DNA of 43,190 bases, from assembly GCF_009466385.1 (NCBI RefSeq), contig NZ_WIAQ01000026.1, forward strand, positions 1 to 43,190, written 5' to 3'. How positions within the stretch are numbered: the first letter of the stretch is position 1; every line of letters begins with the position of its first letter. The translations under genes were made by a program, and so were the position numbers. The DNA is from Peribacillus tepidiphilus (GTDB taxonomy: Bacteria > Bacillota > Bacilli > Bacillales > DSM-1321). The notes under the pieces were generated by a model. That model was not told the DNA's origin. It worked only from the letters and a program-made list of their open reading frames with translations, and searched no databases. Of the stretch, positions 8,054 through 15,891 are shown one piece after another.

Positions 8054-8220
8054 CAAATAATTTTGTATGCCAAAATCAGTTCACACTTTTAAAAAGTGTA
8101 AAAAGTAACGTTTGGCGGGAATTTTTCCTAAAGTGACGGGATTAATGTGTGAATTGGCCGGATTATTGGGAAAACTCGGGGAATATTGTGAAGAGAGGCT
8201 GCACAATCAAAAAATATAAA

Positions 8221-8259
8221 AGCAAGTGGAGAAAAACGGATCGTTTTTCTCCACTTGCT
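8221..8259 (-). terminator. strong terminator of the msrA-msrB operon
   Basis: A perfect 18-bp stem (GCAAGTGGAGAAAAACG and its inverse) with a 3-base loop. On the minus strand it is followed by TTTTATATTTTTT, and it lies about 55 bases after the msrB stop. The 8054-8220 stretch between this and the previous hairpin holds no gene. Confidence 0.85.
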
Positions 8260-8314
8260 CAATATAGGGACTTATGGTATAGCCCCTTTCTATCATTTCA
8301 TTCTAGTATCTATA

Positions 8315-8746
8315 CTAGTTAAATAATTTCTTATACTCCCCATAACCCTCTTCTTCCAGCATTTCAACCGGTATGAATCGAAGGGAAGCCGAATTAATGC
8401 AGTATCGAAGGCCATTAGGACCAGGTCCATCTGGAAAAACATGACCAAGATGTGAATCTGCCGTTTTGCTTCGAACTTCAGTACGGCGCATCCCATATGA
8501 AAAATCTGCTTTCTCTACGATTTCATCTTCATCAATCGGTTTCGTGAAGCTTGGCCAGCCGCAGCCGGCATCATATTGATCCTTTGAACTAAATAACGGT
8601 TTTCCAGAAACGATATCTACATAGATTCCCGGTTCTTTATTATTCCAATACTCGTTCCTGAAAGGTGGCTCAGTCCCGTTGTTTTGCGTTACTTCATATT
8701 GAATAGGTGTTAGACGTTTTTTTAATTCCTCTTTATTTTTTTCCAA
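8315..8746 (-). CDS. msrB: peptide methionine (R)-S-oxide reductase MsrB
   Basis: Reduces the R-epimer of methionine sulfoxide in proteins using thioredoxin. The 143-residue protein carries the family motifs GCGWPSF (C62, probable resolving cysteine), HLGHVF and RYCINSASL with catalytic C116. The two CxxC pairs that bind zinc in many MsrB enzymes are absent: the positions read IVSGKPLF and TADSHLGH. This is therefore the zinc-free form. The start is TTG 8744-8746 after a G-rich site. The frame overlaps the end of msrA by 14 bases, so the two are coupled, as in B. subtilis. Confidence 0.95.
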   Translation of the reverse strand: MEKNKEELKKRLTPIQYEVTQNNGTEPPFRNEYWNNKEPGIYVDIVSGKPLFSSKDQYDAGCGWPSFTKPIDEDEIVEKADFSYGMRRTEVRSKTADSHLGHVFPDGPGPNGLRYCINSASLRFIPVEMLEEEGYGEYKKLFN

Positions 8747-9278
8747 GTTGATCCCCCCAATGCTTCAAAATAAAAGCTTCTCTTCCGGATCCCTTGTTAT
8801 AACGTTCATAGTGTAAAGGATTCTTCTTATAGTAATACTGATGATATTCTTCAGCTGGATAAAATGTCTTTGCTGGCAGGATTTTTGTAGCAATTGGCTT
8901 GTTGAACTTTCCACTTTCCTCAAGCTTTTTCTTTGATTTTTCTGCTAGTTCCTTTTGTTCATCATTATGATAGAAAATGGCTGTTTGATAAGATTGGCCG
9001 CGATCGTAAAACTGGCCTCCCGGATCGGTTGGATCGATTTGCATCCAGAAAACATCCAATAGCCTTTCATATGGATAGATTGCTGGATCGAACGTAATTT
9101 GAACAGCTTCATAATGACCAGTATTTCCTGCACAAACCTCTTGATAGGTTGGGTTTTCTTTTGTACCGCCCGTATAACCGGAAATCACTGAATGGATGCC
9201 TGGCTCCTCATCAAAAGGCTTTACCATACACCAAAAGCAACCTCCTGCAAACGTTGCTTTCTGTAATTCCTGTGACAT
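8733..9278 (-). CDS. msrA: peptide methionine (S)-S-oxide reductase MsrA
   Basis: Reduces the S-epimer of methionine sulfoxide, free or in proteins, with thioredoxin as electron donor. The catalytic motif GGCFWC places the active cysteine at residue 14. [20 protein letters not shown] and AEEYHQYY are further family landmarks. At 181 residues it is of normal length. GGAGGAG precedes ATG 9276-9278. It is the first gene of the msrA-msrB operon and its end overlaps msrB by 14 bases. Together the pair repairs both sulfoxide stereoisomers. Confidence 0.95.
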   Translation of the reverse strand: MSQELQKATFAGGCFWCMVKPFDEEPGIHSVISGYTGGTKENPTYQEVCAGNTGHYEAVQITFDPAIYPYERLLDVFWMQIDPTDPGGQFYDRGQSYQTAIFYHNDEQKELAEKSKKKLEESGKFNKPIATKILPAKTFYPAEEYHQYYYKKNPLHYERYNKGSGREAFILKHWGDQLGKK

Positions 9279-9482
9279 GTTATCTCCTCCAAATATAAAA
9301 CTCTTTTTACTATTTTCCCCATTTTTTGAATTTTACCCTTTCTACCCTGTTTCGTAAATGAATTTGCATCTTTTCCAATAGAGATAAATCGAATATTTTC
9401 TAATTATAAAAAACCATGGCACATGCCCAAGTTGTCTTGCATATGCTTACAACGAAGGACTTTTAAGAGAGGGGAAAAGCAG

Positions 9483-10238
9483 ATGACGGTCCAAAAGCCT
9501 GAAAATCATTTTCAAAAAGCTGCCAAGTACGGAATGCTTGCGGATTTTTATAAATATACTAATCCAAATTTACATGTTCACTATTATCAAAAACATTTTA
9601 AGCATCTTCAAAGGGCCATTCAAAGCGGAAGAGCTAATGGGACACCTTCTATGAGTGAGTCTCCTGCAAGAGTTCGAATTCTTCATGCTGCACCAGATGC
9701 TTCGAATGTCGATGTCTATATAAATGGAATGAGAGTTTTAAAAGACTTTTCATACAAAAATGTTACAGACTACTTAAATCTGCCGAAAGGCAAATACCAT
9801 ATAGACATTTATCCGGCAGGAAACATGATTGCAACAGTCATAAGTAAGAGAGTGACCGTTGATAGCGGAAAAAACTATATGCTTGTAGCAGCTGGGTCGG
9901 GTAAAAATTTAAAGCTGCTAGCATTCGAAGATTCACCAATTACCCCACCGGGAGAAGCTAAGGTCAGATTTGTCCACCTTTCTCCTGATGCACCTGCAGT
10001 GGATCTAGCTGTCAAAAGCGGAGACGTAATTTTTCCAAACGTTTCATTTAGAAAGTCTACGGAATATATGGGACTGTCCCCAATGACTGTCGATCTAGAA
10101 GCACGTGTTTCAGGAACTAAAACGGTTGCATTGGCTTTGCCAAATATCACGTTCCGACCTAATACAGCATATACCATCTACGCGGTAGGATTTGCTAACG
10201 GAACACCAGCTTTGGAAGTGTTAATTTTATCTCCTTAA
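9483..10238 (+). CDS. DUF4397 protein with two tandem domains
   Basis: A 251-residue protein with an N-terminal helical segment of about 55 residues rich in His and Tyr (KYTNPNLHVHYYQKHFKHLQ), then two DUF4397 repeats. The first begins RVRILHAAPDASNVDVYING (about residues 62-150) and the second KVRFVHLSPDAPAVDLAV (about 160-250). DUF4397 domains are beta-sandwich modules usually found in exported or surface proteins, but no signal peptide is visible. ATG 9483 was chosen because AGAGAGGGG lies 8 bases before it; the longer frame from 9423 has no RBS. The gene is monocistronic and ends at a bidirectional terminator. The function is unknown. Confidence 0.85.
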   Translation: MTVQKPENHFQKAAKYGMLADFYKYTNPNLHVHYYQKHFKHLQRAIQSGRANGTPSMSESPARVRILHAAPDASNVDVYINGMRVLKDFSYKNVTDYLNLPKGKYHIDIYPAGNMIATVISKRVTVDSGKNYMLVAAGSGKNLKLLAFEDSPITPPGEAKVRFVHLSPDAPAVDLAVKSGDVIFPNVSFRKSTEYMGLSPMTVDLEARVSGTKTVALALPNITFRPNTAYTIYAVGFANGTPALEVLILSP

Positions 10239-10300
10239 ACCATAGTGTCTGTCCCATAGAGTTGGTATTTCATGAGTGAACTTTTTAATACAAAAATAAT

Positions 10301-10345
10301 AAAAGGGACGACACGTGTTGCCTTGGCTAATGTCATCCCTTTTTC
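10301..10345. terminator. bidirectional terminator between the DUF4397 gene and ypmS
   Basis: AAAAGGGACGACA pairs with TGTCATCCCTTTT with one wobble. It has a T tract on the plus strand and a matching A tract that gives T on the minus strand, and lies between two convergent genes. Confidence 0.8.
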
Positions 10346-10939
10346 TCACTTAGTCGGTACAAGTAGTTCAAACGAGATCTTGTTGTTCGGTAAATCGAAT
10401 TGTTTGACTTTGATCTTTGTATTACCCTTTAGCTTCAATTCCTGAAGCGATACATAAACTTGTTCATTTTTTGGATCAATTTTCACCCAGATTGGGGTTT
10501 TATATTGCTTCTTAATAAAATTCATAATATAGCTAGCAGGCAGCCTTACTTCACCCAATTCTATTGATTTTTGCTTTAACAGTAGGTCCCCGTTTCTAAG
10601 GGCTTCAGGTTCAAAGGTCATTTTCAACTTAAATTCCCTACCAAAAGCTAGCAAAGATCCGTAAAACTCTACCTCATCTGCCAAAATCACATCATAATCG
10701 ATTGGACCAGTCAAACCTTCTTTATCTAAATAATGATTAATAAGTGCATTTAAATCTTTTTTATTGGTCGTAATATGAAAATTCACTTCATCTTGTTGAA
10801 GTGTCTTCGTTTTAGGAGGTTTAATGTTTTCGGTAGAGCCACCGAACAATAGTAATAATGTCCCAACGCTTACAACATTCAATACGAATAAAACGAAAAA
10901 CAATATTTTCCATTTGTTTTTTACTACTTTCAAAACCAA
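10346..10939 (-). CDS. ypmS: YpmS-family membrane-anchored protein (DUF2140)
   Basis: A 197-residue protein with one N-terminal helix (residues 11-32, ILFFVLFVLNVVSVGTLLLL) and an extracytoplasmic domain that reads as YpmS (LNALINHYLDKEG, GSLLAFGREFKLKMTFEPEA, GEVRLPASYIMNFIKKQY). The function is unknown. It starts at TTG 10937-10939, 5 bases after AGGAGG; a second in-frame TTG at 10931-10933 is 11 bases from the same site and cannot be excluded. It follows ypmR by 11 bases in the same direction, as in B. subtilis, so ypmR-ypmS is an operon. Confidence 0.88.
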   Translation of the reverse strand: MVLKVVKNKWKILFFVLFVLNVVSVGTLLLLFGGSTENIKPPKTKTLQQDEVNFHITTNKKDLNALINHYLDKEGLTGPIDYDVILADEVEFYGSLLAFGREFKLKMTFEPEALRNGDLLLKQKSIELGEVRLPASYIMNFIKKQYKTPIWVKIDPKNEQVYVSLQELKLKGNTKIKVKQFDLPNNKISFELLVPTK

Positions 10940-10950
10940 AAATTCCTCCT

Positions 10951-11775
10951 CTACCTTCTTCCCGCTGCTTCTGCTGAATTCAGCATTGTTTCTTCTTTAA
11001 ACCTAAGAAAAATCCTTTCTGCCATCAATTCATATCCTCGGTCATTTGGGTGAAAGTAATCCTTTTCAAATAATACATTTTCTTTTGAGTTATTGAAAAG
11101 ATCTTCTATTTCAACAAAATATACATCATCGTAGGAATTGGTCATTTTCTTAATACTCATATTCCAATCCTCGATGATGAAATCAAGCTCTCTCAAGGTT
11201 GCTACCCACTTTGAATAGGGATTATATAAGCCGACTAGATAAATGTCAGCATCATTGTTTAAGGAACGAATCTTCGTAATCATTTTATTCAAATTGTTCT
11301 CATATTCTATTTTTTGTTCTGTAAAGTATTTTAATTTGAGATGTAAGTAATGCTCTCTAACCACTTTCATCACGTCGTTACCGCCGACCGTAATAATAAC
11401 TGCATCAGCGTTTATTATGTCCTTTTGTATTTCTTCTCTATTCAATCTCTTCAATAATTGATCCGAGCGATGACCTCTAACTCCATAATTGGATGTTTCT
11501 ATATTTCTGATTTGTTTTTCTTTATTTAATAGCTTGACTAAATAGGGTAGGTATCCACCTCTATTCGTGCTGTCACCCACCCCTAATGTCAAGGAATCCC
11601 CGATTGATACAATATTTATATCAATAGGAAAAAAATCATTTGGAATCTCTTTTTTTGGGGTTAGATTTGTAGCTCTTTCTTTATGATAGGAAGGAGAATG
11701 TTGAATTCTGCTGGGTACTGAACAAGCCGTCAATACAATACAGCATAAAAAAAGAAAGATGAATTTTTTCTTCAA
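10951..11775 (-). CDS. ypmR: YpmR-like SGNH/GDSL lipoprotein hydrolase
   Basis: A lipoprotein of 274 residues with lipobox LTAC after a short basic, hydrophobic leader (KKKFIFLFLCCIV). The SGNH blocks are clear: VSIGDSLTLGVG (nucleophile Ser), YGVRGHRSDQL, TVGGNDVM (oxyanion Gly and Asn) and DYFHPNDRGYEL (Asp and His). It should be an esterase or lipase-like enzyme on the outer face of the membrane; its substrate is unknown. TTG 11773-11775 is preferred as start because AGGTGA lies 5 bases upstream and the signal peptide then has normal length; the longer frame to 11811 adds 12 residues. Operon with ypmS. Confidence 0.88.
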   Translation of the reverse strand: MKKKFIFLFLCCIVLTACSVPSRIQHSPSYHKERATNLTPKKEIPNDFFPIDINIVSIGDSLTLGVGDSTNRGGYLPYLVKLLNKEKQIRNIETSNYGVRGHRSDQLLKRLNREEIQKDIINADAVIITVGGNDVMKVVREHYLHLKLKYFTEQKIEYENNLNKMITKIRSLNNDADIYLVGLYNPYSKWVATLRELDFIIEDWNMSIKKMTNSYDDVYFVEIEDLFNNSKENVLFEKDYFHPNDRGYELMAERIFLRFKEETMLNSAEAAGRR

Positions 11776-11853
11776 CTCTCTCACCTGCCTTAAAAGCCTT
11801 GAATTCATCATTGTTTATTATACTATACTAGTTGTACCTTTTATGAAAACAAT

Positions 11854-11885
11854 AAAAAAAGACTTTACCTTTTTCAGATAAAGTC
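11854..11885 (-). terminator. terminator of ypmQ
   Basis: On the minus strand GACTTTA and TAAAGTC form a stem around an 11-base loop, followed by TTTTTTT. It separates ypmQ from ypmR-ypmS, so these are two transcription units. Confidence 0.8.
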
Positions 11886-11916
11886 CTAGGGTGATCCAAA
11901 CTCTACCTTGTATCCC

Positions 11917-12501
11917 TTAATCATTTTGCAAAATTTTTATGTCTTTTATAATTTCTTCCAACGGGAAATCTTTTGCACCGTTGTAATTTTGAATGATTTT
12001 TCCTTCTTGATCGACAAGAAAGAAGTCGGTGCCATGAATGACCTGATCTTCTCCTTCCGGTTTTTTGACAAGAGTTTTAAAGCTTTCCTTCGCAAATGAT
12101 TCAATCTCTTCTTGGGAATACCCCGTTAAAAAGTGCCAATTTGAAAAATCAGCATGAAACCGTTTGCCATATTCAGTCAGAACATCAGGTGAATCGACTG
12201 TTGGATCAATGCTAAAGGAAACAAGCTCTACATCTTTTATTCCTTCATCCTTTAGCGCATTTTGCAATTTCACCATATTAGAGGTCATCGGAAGACAAAT
12301 CGTTTTGCAGTTTGTAAAAACAAAATCTGCAACCCATACCTTCCCTTTCAAATCCTCAAGGCTCACTTTTTCTCCATTTTGATTTGTATACGAAAATTCT
12401 TCAACGGGCCAGTTCTTTGCGTTCGGAATTTCTTTTCTTCCGCATGCTGATAACAAGAGAAGCAAAATCAAAAGCGGCCATGATTTTTTTAGAAATGTCA
12501 T
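11917..12501 (-). CDS. ypmQ: Sco1/SenC-family copper chaperone lipoprotein (YpmQ)
   Basis: A 194-residue lipoprotein with lipobox LSAC (C20) and a thioredoxin-like fold. The copper ligands of Sco proteins are present: C65 and C69 in FTNCKTICLPMT and H156 in VIHGTDFFLVD. Members deliver copper to, or reduce, the Cu-A site of cytochrome c oxidase on the outside of the membrane. The gene lies just upstream of ypmR-ypmS, the B. subtilis order, and is divergent from a PCYCGC-motif lipoprotein gene. It has its own terminator. The function is well supported by motifs; the exact oxidase target cannot be read from the window. Confidence 0.93.
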   Translation of the reverse strand: MTFLKKSWPLLILLLLLSACGRKEIPNAKNWPVEEFSYTNQNGEKVSLEDLKGKVWVADFVFTNCKTICLPMTSNMVKLQNALKDEGIKDVELVSFSIDPTVDSPDVLTEYGKRFHADFSNWHFLTGYSQEEIESFAKESFKTLVKKPEGEDQVIHGTDFFLVDQEGKIIQNYNGAKDFPLEEIIKDIKILQND

Positions 12502-12735
12502 AGAATCAATCCTTTATGTATAATTGTTACGTCAACATTCTATCAGACAAATGTGAACAAAAAAAGAAATAAGTAATAGATCTTTGTGTTTTAACATGGA
12601 GATTATGAAAATATAGATGAAAAATTGACCTTTTAATCAAGCTTAGAATGTATAAATCATCACGAATTTTATAAAGTCATTGAAGCTTGTAGTATGATAA
12701 AATAACAAAAGATTCTAAAATGGAAGGTGGTCCAT

Positions 12736-13236
12736 ATGAAGAAAAAACTAATAATTGGTACTTTAATTCTATCTTTTTTCTTAACAGGCTGTAGTGCTTC
12801 AAAAAATCAAGATTCTTCAAGCTCTTTGAAAGAGGAGCATATTCATTATGCAGAAAGCGGAGATTTACGTGAAACCACTAAATCTGCCGATGACTTGCCA
12901 CAATTTTTGAAAGATAAGCCAGAAGAAATGGTAAAAATCTATGCGGCAGCAGCCAAGCATCGAGATCTTCTTGAGAAAATCCCTTGCTATTGTGGATGTG
13001 CTGATTCTAGCGGTCATCGTGATAATTATGATTGCTTCGTCCATGACAATAAGGAAAATGGTGAAGTGGTTTGGGATGACCATGGCACTCGGTGCGGCGT
13101 ATGCCTAGAAACAGCAACCCAATCCATTCTTCAATTTAAGGATGGCAAATCAATGAAAGAAATTAGAGAATATATTGACAGCAAGTATAAAAAGGGATTT
13201 GCTAAACCAACTCCAACTCCTATGCCAAAAGGTTAA
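12736..13236 (+). CDS. PCYCGC-motif lipoprotein
   Basis: A 166-residue lipoprotein with lipobox LTGC (C19). After a Ser/Lys-rich linker come the family signature PCYCGC (residues 83-88), HRDNYDCFVHD and GTRCGVCLETA, a Cys/His-rich arrangement that suggests metal or haem binding or redox chemistry outside the cell. The biochemical role of the family is not established. The start is ATG 12736, 5 bases after GGAAGGTGG; an in-frame GTG at 12727 lies inside that site. It is divergent from the Sco-type gene ypmQ, which hints at a link to respiratory copper handling, but that is an inference from position only. Confidence 0.9.
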   Translation: MKKKLIIGTLILSFFLTGCSASKNQDSSSSLKEEHIHYAESGDLRETTKSADDLPQFLKDKPEEMVKIYAAAAKHRDLLEKIPCYCGCADSSGHRDNYDCFVHDNKENGEVVWDDHGTRCGVCLETATQSILQFKDGKSMKEIREYIDSKYKKGFAKPTPTPMPKG

Positions 13237-13254
13237 TCGGAATAAAAAAACATT

Positions 13255-13276
13255 CCGTTTCAATTAAACGGTTTTG
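13255..13276 (+). terminator. short terminator of the PCYCGC lipoprotein gene
   Basis: CCGTTT and AAACGG pair around a 5-base loop and are followed by TTTTG. An overlapping outer pair CGGAAT/ATTCCG lies just before it. The stem is short, so efficiency may be low. Confidence 0.5.
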
Positions 13277-13345
13277 TCGGATCTATACGCTGATGGCAAC
13301 TGGTTTTTCACTCATCATTCCAATATTTCTGTGATTAAAGGGCAA

Positions 13346-13672
13346 TATATCGGTCGGGTAGCTTAATAATATCGGTCGTTAGCCGAATAAATCGGTCGTC
13401 AGCCCGCATATATCGGTCATCAGCTCGCATATATCGGTCGTTAGCTCGCATATATCGGTCATCAGCTCGCATATATCGGTCGTCAGCCCGCATATATCGG
13501 TCGTCAGCTCGCATATATCGGTCATCAGCTCGCATATATCGGTCGTCAGCCCGCATATATCGGTCGTCAGCTCGCATATATCGGTCGTCAGCCCGCATAT
13601 ATCGGTCGTCAGCTCGCATATATCGGTCGTCAGCTCGCATATATCGGTCGTCAGCCCAATATATTGGCCAGT
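13346..13672. repeat. tandem array A: about 15 units of 21 bp, GACCGATATAT family
   Basis: Twelve units follow each other at exactly 21 bases from 13414 on, preceded by three slightly irregular ones (starts 13351, 13373, 13393, taking CGGTC as the mark). On the minus strand a typical unit is GACCGATATATGCGAGCTGA plus C. Differences are confined to a few positions (GCGAG or GCGGG; GACGACC or GATGACC). The reading frame stays open in more than one frame because 21 is a multiple of 3, but there is no start with an RBS, so it is not a gene. The same core forms array D at 35.3 kb, in the opposite orientation. There is no spacer diversity of the CRISPR kind. Confidence 0.95.
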
Positions 13673-13716
13673 AGATCGATATATCAATCATTGGACCTTC
13701 AAGCCTCATCAAAAAA

Positions 13717-13774
13717 GGATGACCACTGTAAAGTAGGAAGGGCTATGCTCCCTCTACAATTACAGTGGTCATCC
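13717..13774 (-). terminator. long hairpin terminator of the 83-residue hypothetical gene
   Basis: GGATGACCACTGTAA and its exact inverse TTACAGTGGTCATCC form a 15-bp stem around a 28-base loop that can itself pair (GTAG with CTAC and GGG with CCC). The minus strand continues with TTTTTTGATG. It sits just past the stop at 13776. Confidence 0.8.
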
Positions 13775-13775
13775 T

Positions 13776-14027
13776 TTATGCATTATTTTTTAGTTCAGTT
13801 TCTTCAAATAACCTCTGATAAACGGGCCATTTTAATCCCCTTTTCAAATAGTCTTTAAAAGAATACATTCTTTTTTTGTCAGTGCTCAAATAAACGGTTT
13901 TAATGAATCCTTCTAATTTCTTAGAAATAATAAAATAGTTTAAGTTATCTTCCTCCACTAATGGAATTTCAATAATTTTTACCTTCTGTCCAACAACATT
14001 TTTGAACTCTAGGCTTTTGAATAGCAA
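13776..14027 (-). CDS. hypothetical protein, 83 residues
   Basis: A soluble, charged protein with no membrane segment (LFKSLEFKNVVGQKVKIIEI at the N-terminus; KRGLKWPVYQRLFEETELKN at the C-terminus). I do not recognise the family. The start is TTG 14025-14027, supported by AGAGGA 8 bases upstream, and a strong terminator directly follows the stop, so it is a real transcription unit. It faces the PCYCGC gene across repeat array A. Confidence 0.6.
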   Translation of the reverse strand: MLFKSLEFKNVVGQKVKIIEIPLVEEDNLNYFIISKKLEGFIKTVYLSTDKKRMYSFKDYLKRGLKWPVYQRLFEETELKNNA

Positions 14028-14141
14028 GATATCAATCCTCTTTTTTCACCGTTTGATTTTATTATACACCAACTTTAGCCTCGATATTGTCGGAATGTGT
14101 CAGAAATATTTATTTTTTTTATAAAAGTCTGTCGTAAACAA

Positions 14142-14209
14142 AGAGCCTATCCTCTTAGTCGCTTATTATTTTTTCGATAATAAGTGACAACAAGCAGAAG
14201 GTAGGCTCT
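14142..14209. terminator. nested inverted repeat downstream of the MFS transporter gene
   Basis: The outer stem AGAGCCTA/TAGGCTCT (14142-14149, 14202-14209) encloses an inner stem CTTATTAT/ATAATAAG (14162-14169, 14177-14184). It may act as terminator or mRNA end for the minus-strand transporter gene, though it is 190 bases after its stop. The rest of the 14028-14398 gap has a 49-codon open minus-strand frame without a start or RBS and no other signal. Confidence 0.45.
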
Positions 14210-14398
14210 ATAGAAGCATGACTAGTAACAAATTCTCGGCAGCATGATCCCTGATAATCGCTGCATTTTTCTTTTAGCGCCAATTGGGGTAATTAGTATC
14301 ATTTCCCCTTTATTGATGTCACTCACTTTGCCAATGATTGTGCTATCTTTACCTGTTTTGAAAGGTTTTCAAATAAATATATTCGATTGTTTCTTACT

Positions 14399-15598
14399 TT
14401 ATGTTTGCACTTTTATCCAAAGTAACGAAGACAACAAAAGGATGATTCCCATTACTCCAAATAGAAGGAAAATGAGATCGAATGATTTTGTTAGAGCTAT
14501 AGACATCATTGGAGGTCCAACAGCTACCCCGATAAACCTTGCGGAACTATAAAATGAAGTAATGATTCCTCTTTCTTCTTTTTCTATAAACTCTGTAATT
14601 AAAGCATCTAAGGCGGGTAATAAACTTCCAAAGCCAACCCCTGCAATACTTAGTAATAGTAATTGTAGGAAAAACTGATCCGCTTTCCATAAAAAAGCGC
14701 TGCTAATTGAAATGAGAAATAAACCAATCATAATAATGGCTTTCATTTTCTTTACACTGTCCTTTATTTTTCTACCTGAAAGAAGGGAGGCTATACATAA
14801 AAACAGTAAGGGAACAGCTAATATGAAGCCTTTTATGATCCCCTCATAATGATATTGTTCCTCTAGAATTTTTGAAAAGTAAAATAGAACTGCAAAAAGG
14901 ACGAGCATCAGATAAATACCAATGATAAAAATAACAAGCAGCCATCTCCATTCTCTTATTAATATTTCCTTCGTTTTACTAAAAAAAGCTTTAAATGGTA
15001 GAGATGACTCTTTTTGAGTTGGCGTTTTTATGAATTTTACTACCATGAACAACGATATAAGACTGAAAATAGAAATAGAGAAAAAAGGAAAAAACCATAT
15101 GATAGAAAATAATATCGAACCTAAAATTGGGCTTAATACTTTACCAAAAGTATTCGAGGTTTCAATAATCCCTAGACAATTACTTGCTTCCTCTTCATTA
15201 CTATATAAATCCCCAACCAATGGTAAAACGATGGGAGCTGCTCCTGCAGCACCAATTCCTTGTATTACTCTCCCGATGATTATAACGGTAAAAGGTTCAC
15301 TTAACCTCCACGCAGCAAATGATGAAATAAATCCCCCAATAATAACCAGAAGTAAGCTCGGAACCATTATTTTCTTTCGTCCAAACTGGTCAGATAAATA
15401 TCCGGCGACTGGGATGAGAAAAATAGATGCGATCGAATATACTGTAATGATTAAACTAGACTGAAAAGCCGATATATGAAGGATTTTTTCAATCTTTGGC
15501 AAGATGGGAATTAACATGGAATTCCCCAAAGTCATAACTAATGGAATAGACGCCATACTGACTAAACACCATTTACTAACCTTATGTTTTGATCCCAA
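14399..15598 (-). CDS. MFS drug-efflux-type transporter (DHA1 family, 12 helices)
   Basis: A proton-linked major facilitator of 399 residues. The loop after helix 2 carries the family motif A as GYLSDQFGRKKIMV, and the fifth helix region has the antiporter-type motif GIGAAGAAPIVLPLVGD. Twelve hydrophobic stretches can be counted. This pattern is typical of small-molecule exporters of the Bmr/TetA type, but the substrate cannot be told. TTG 15596-15598 is preferred over ATG 15605-15607: AAGGA directly abuts that ATG, whereas it is 8 bases from the TTG. Monocistronic, with no regulator gene beside it. Confidence 0.85.
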   Translation of the reverse strand: MGSKHKVSKWCLVSMASIPLVMTLGNSMLIPILPKIEKILHISAFQSSLIITVYSIASIFLIPVAGYLSDQFGRKKIMVPSLLLVIIGGFISSFAAWRLSEPFTVIIIGRVIQGIGAAGAAPIVLPLVGDLYSNEEEASNCLGIIETSNTFGKVLSPILGSILFSIIWFFPFFSISIFSLISLFMVVKFIKTPTQKESSLPFKAFFSKTKEILIREWRWLLVIFIIGIYLMLVLFAVLFYFSKILEEQYHYEGIIKGFILAVPLLFLCIASLLSGRKIKDSVKKMKAIIMIGLFLISISSAFLWKADQFFLQLLLLSIAGVGFGSLLPALDALITEFIEKEERGIITSFYSSARFIGVAVGPPMMSIALTKSFDLIFLLFGVMGIILLLSSLLWIKVQT

Positions 15599-15840
15599 GC
15601 TGCTCATCCTTTCAATGGTCTACCACATTTATTTTGGATATATTTTCATCGTCCTATACTACATAAACCATTTAAAGAAAAAGTTAAAAAAATATATGAG
15701 GGTTATGAAAGCACATTGTAAGATTGACTGTTATGCCAACTAAACTGGTCATTGTAGGAAAAGTTTCTGAAAAAGAATTACAATCGCTACATTCACCCCA
15801 ACATCATACCGGTGATCATAATCATCATTAATAGAGAAAC

Positions 15841-15867
15841 AACGCCAGCTCCATACGAGCTGGCGTT
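15841..15867 (-). terminator. terminator of the sodium/alanine symporter gene
   Basis: AACGCCAGCTC and GAGCTGGCGTT form a perfect 11-bp GC-rich stem with a 5-base loop, about 25 bases after the symporter stop. The T tract on the minus side (GTTTCTC) is weak. Confidence 0.65.
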
Positions 15868-15891
15868 AACCATTATTGAGACTAAAATGAA

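Noticed and set aside
13335-13712. Open frames of 102-125 residues on the minus strand reading as ADDRYMR or LTTDIC heptads
   Set aside because: They are by-products of a 21-bp repeat, which keeps several frames open at once; there is no RBS and composition is dictated by the DNA repeat.
14221-14370. Minus-strand frame GKVSDINKGEMILITPIGAK that faintly resembles a FeoA-type small domain
   Set aside because: It has no start codon with an RBS, lacks the glycine and arginine pattern of FeoA further on, and stops after 49 codons; likely chance.
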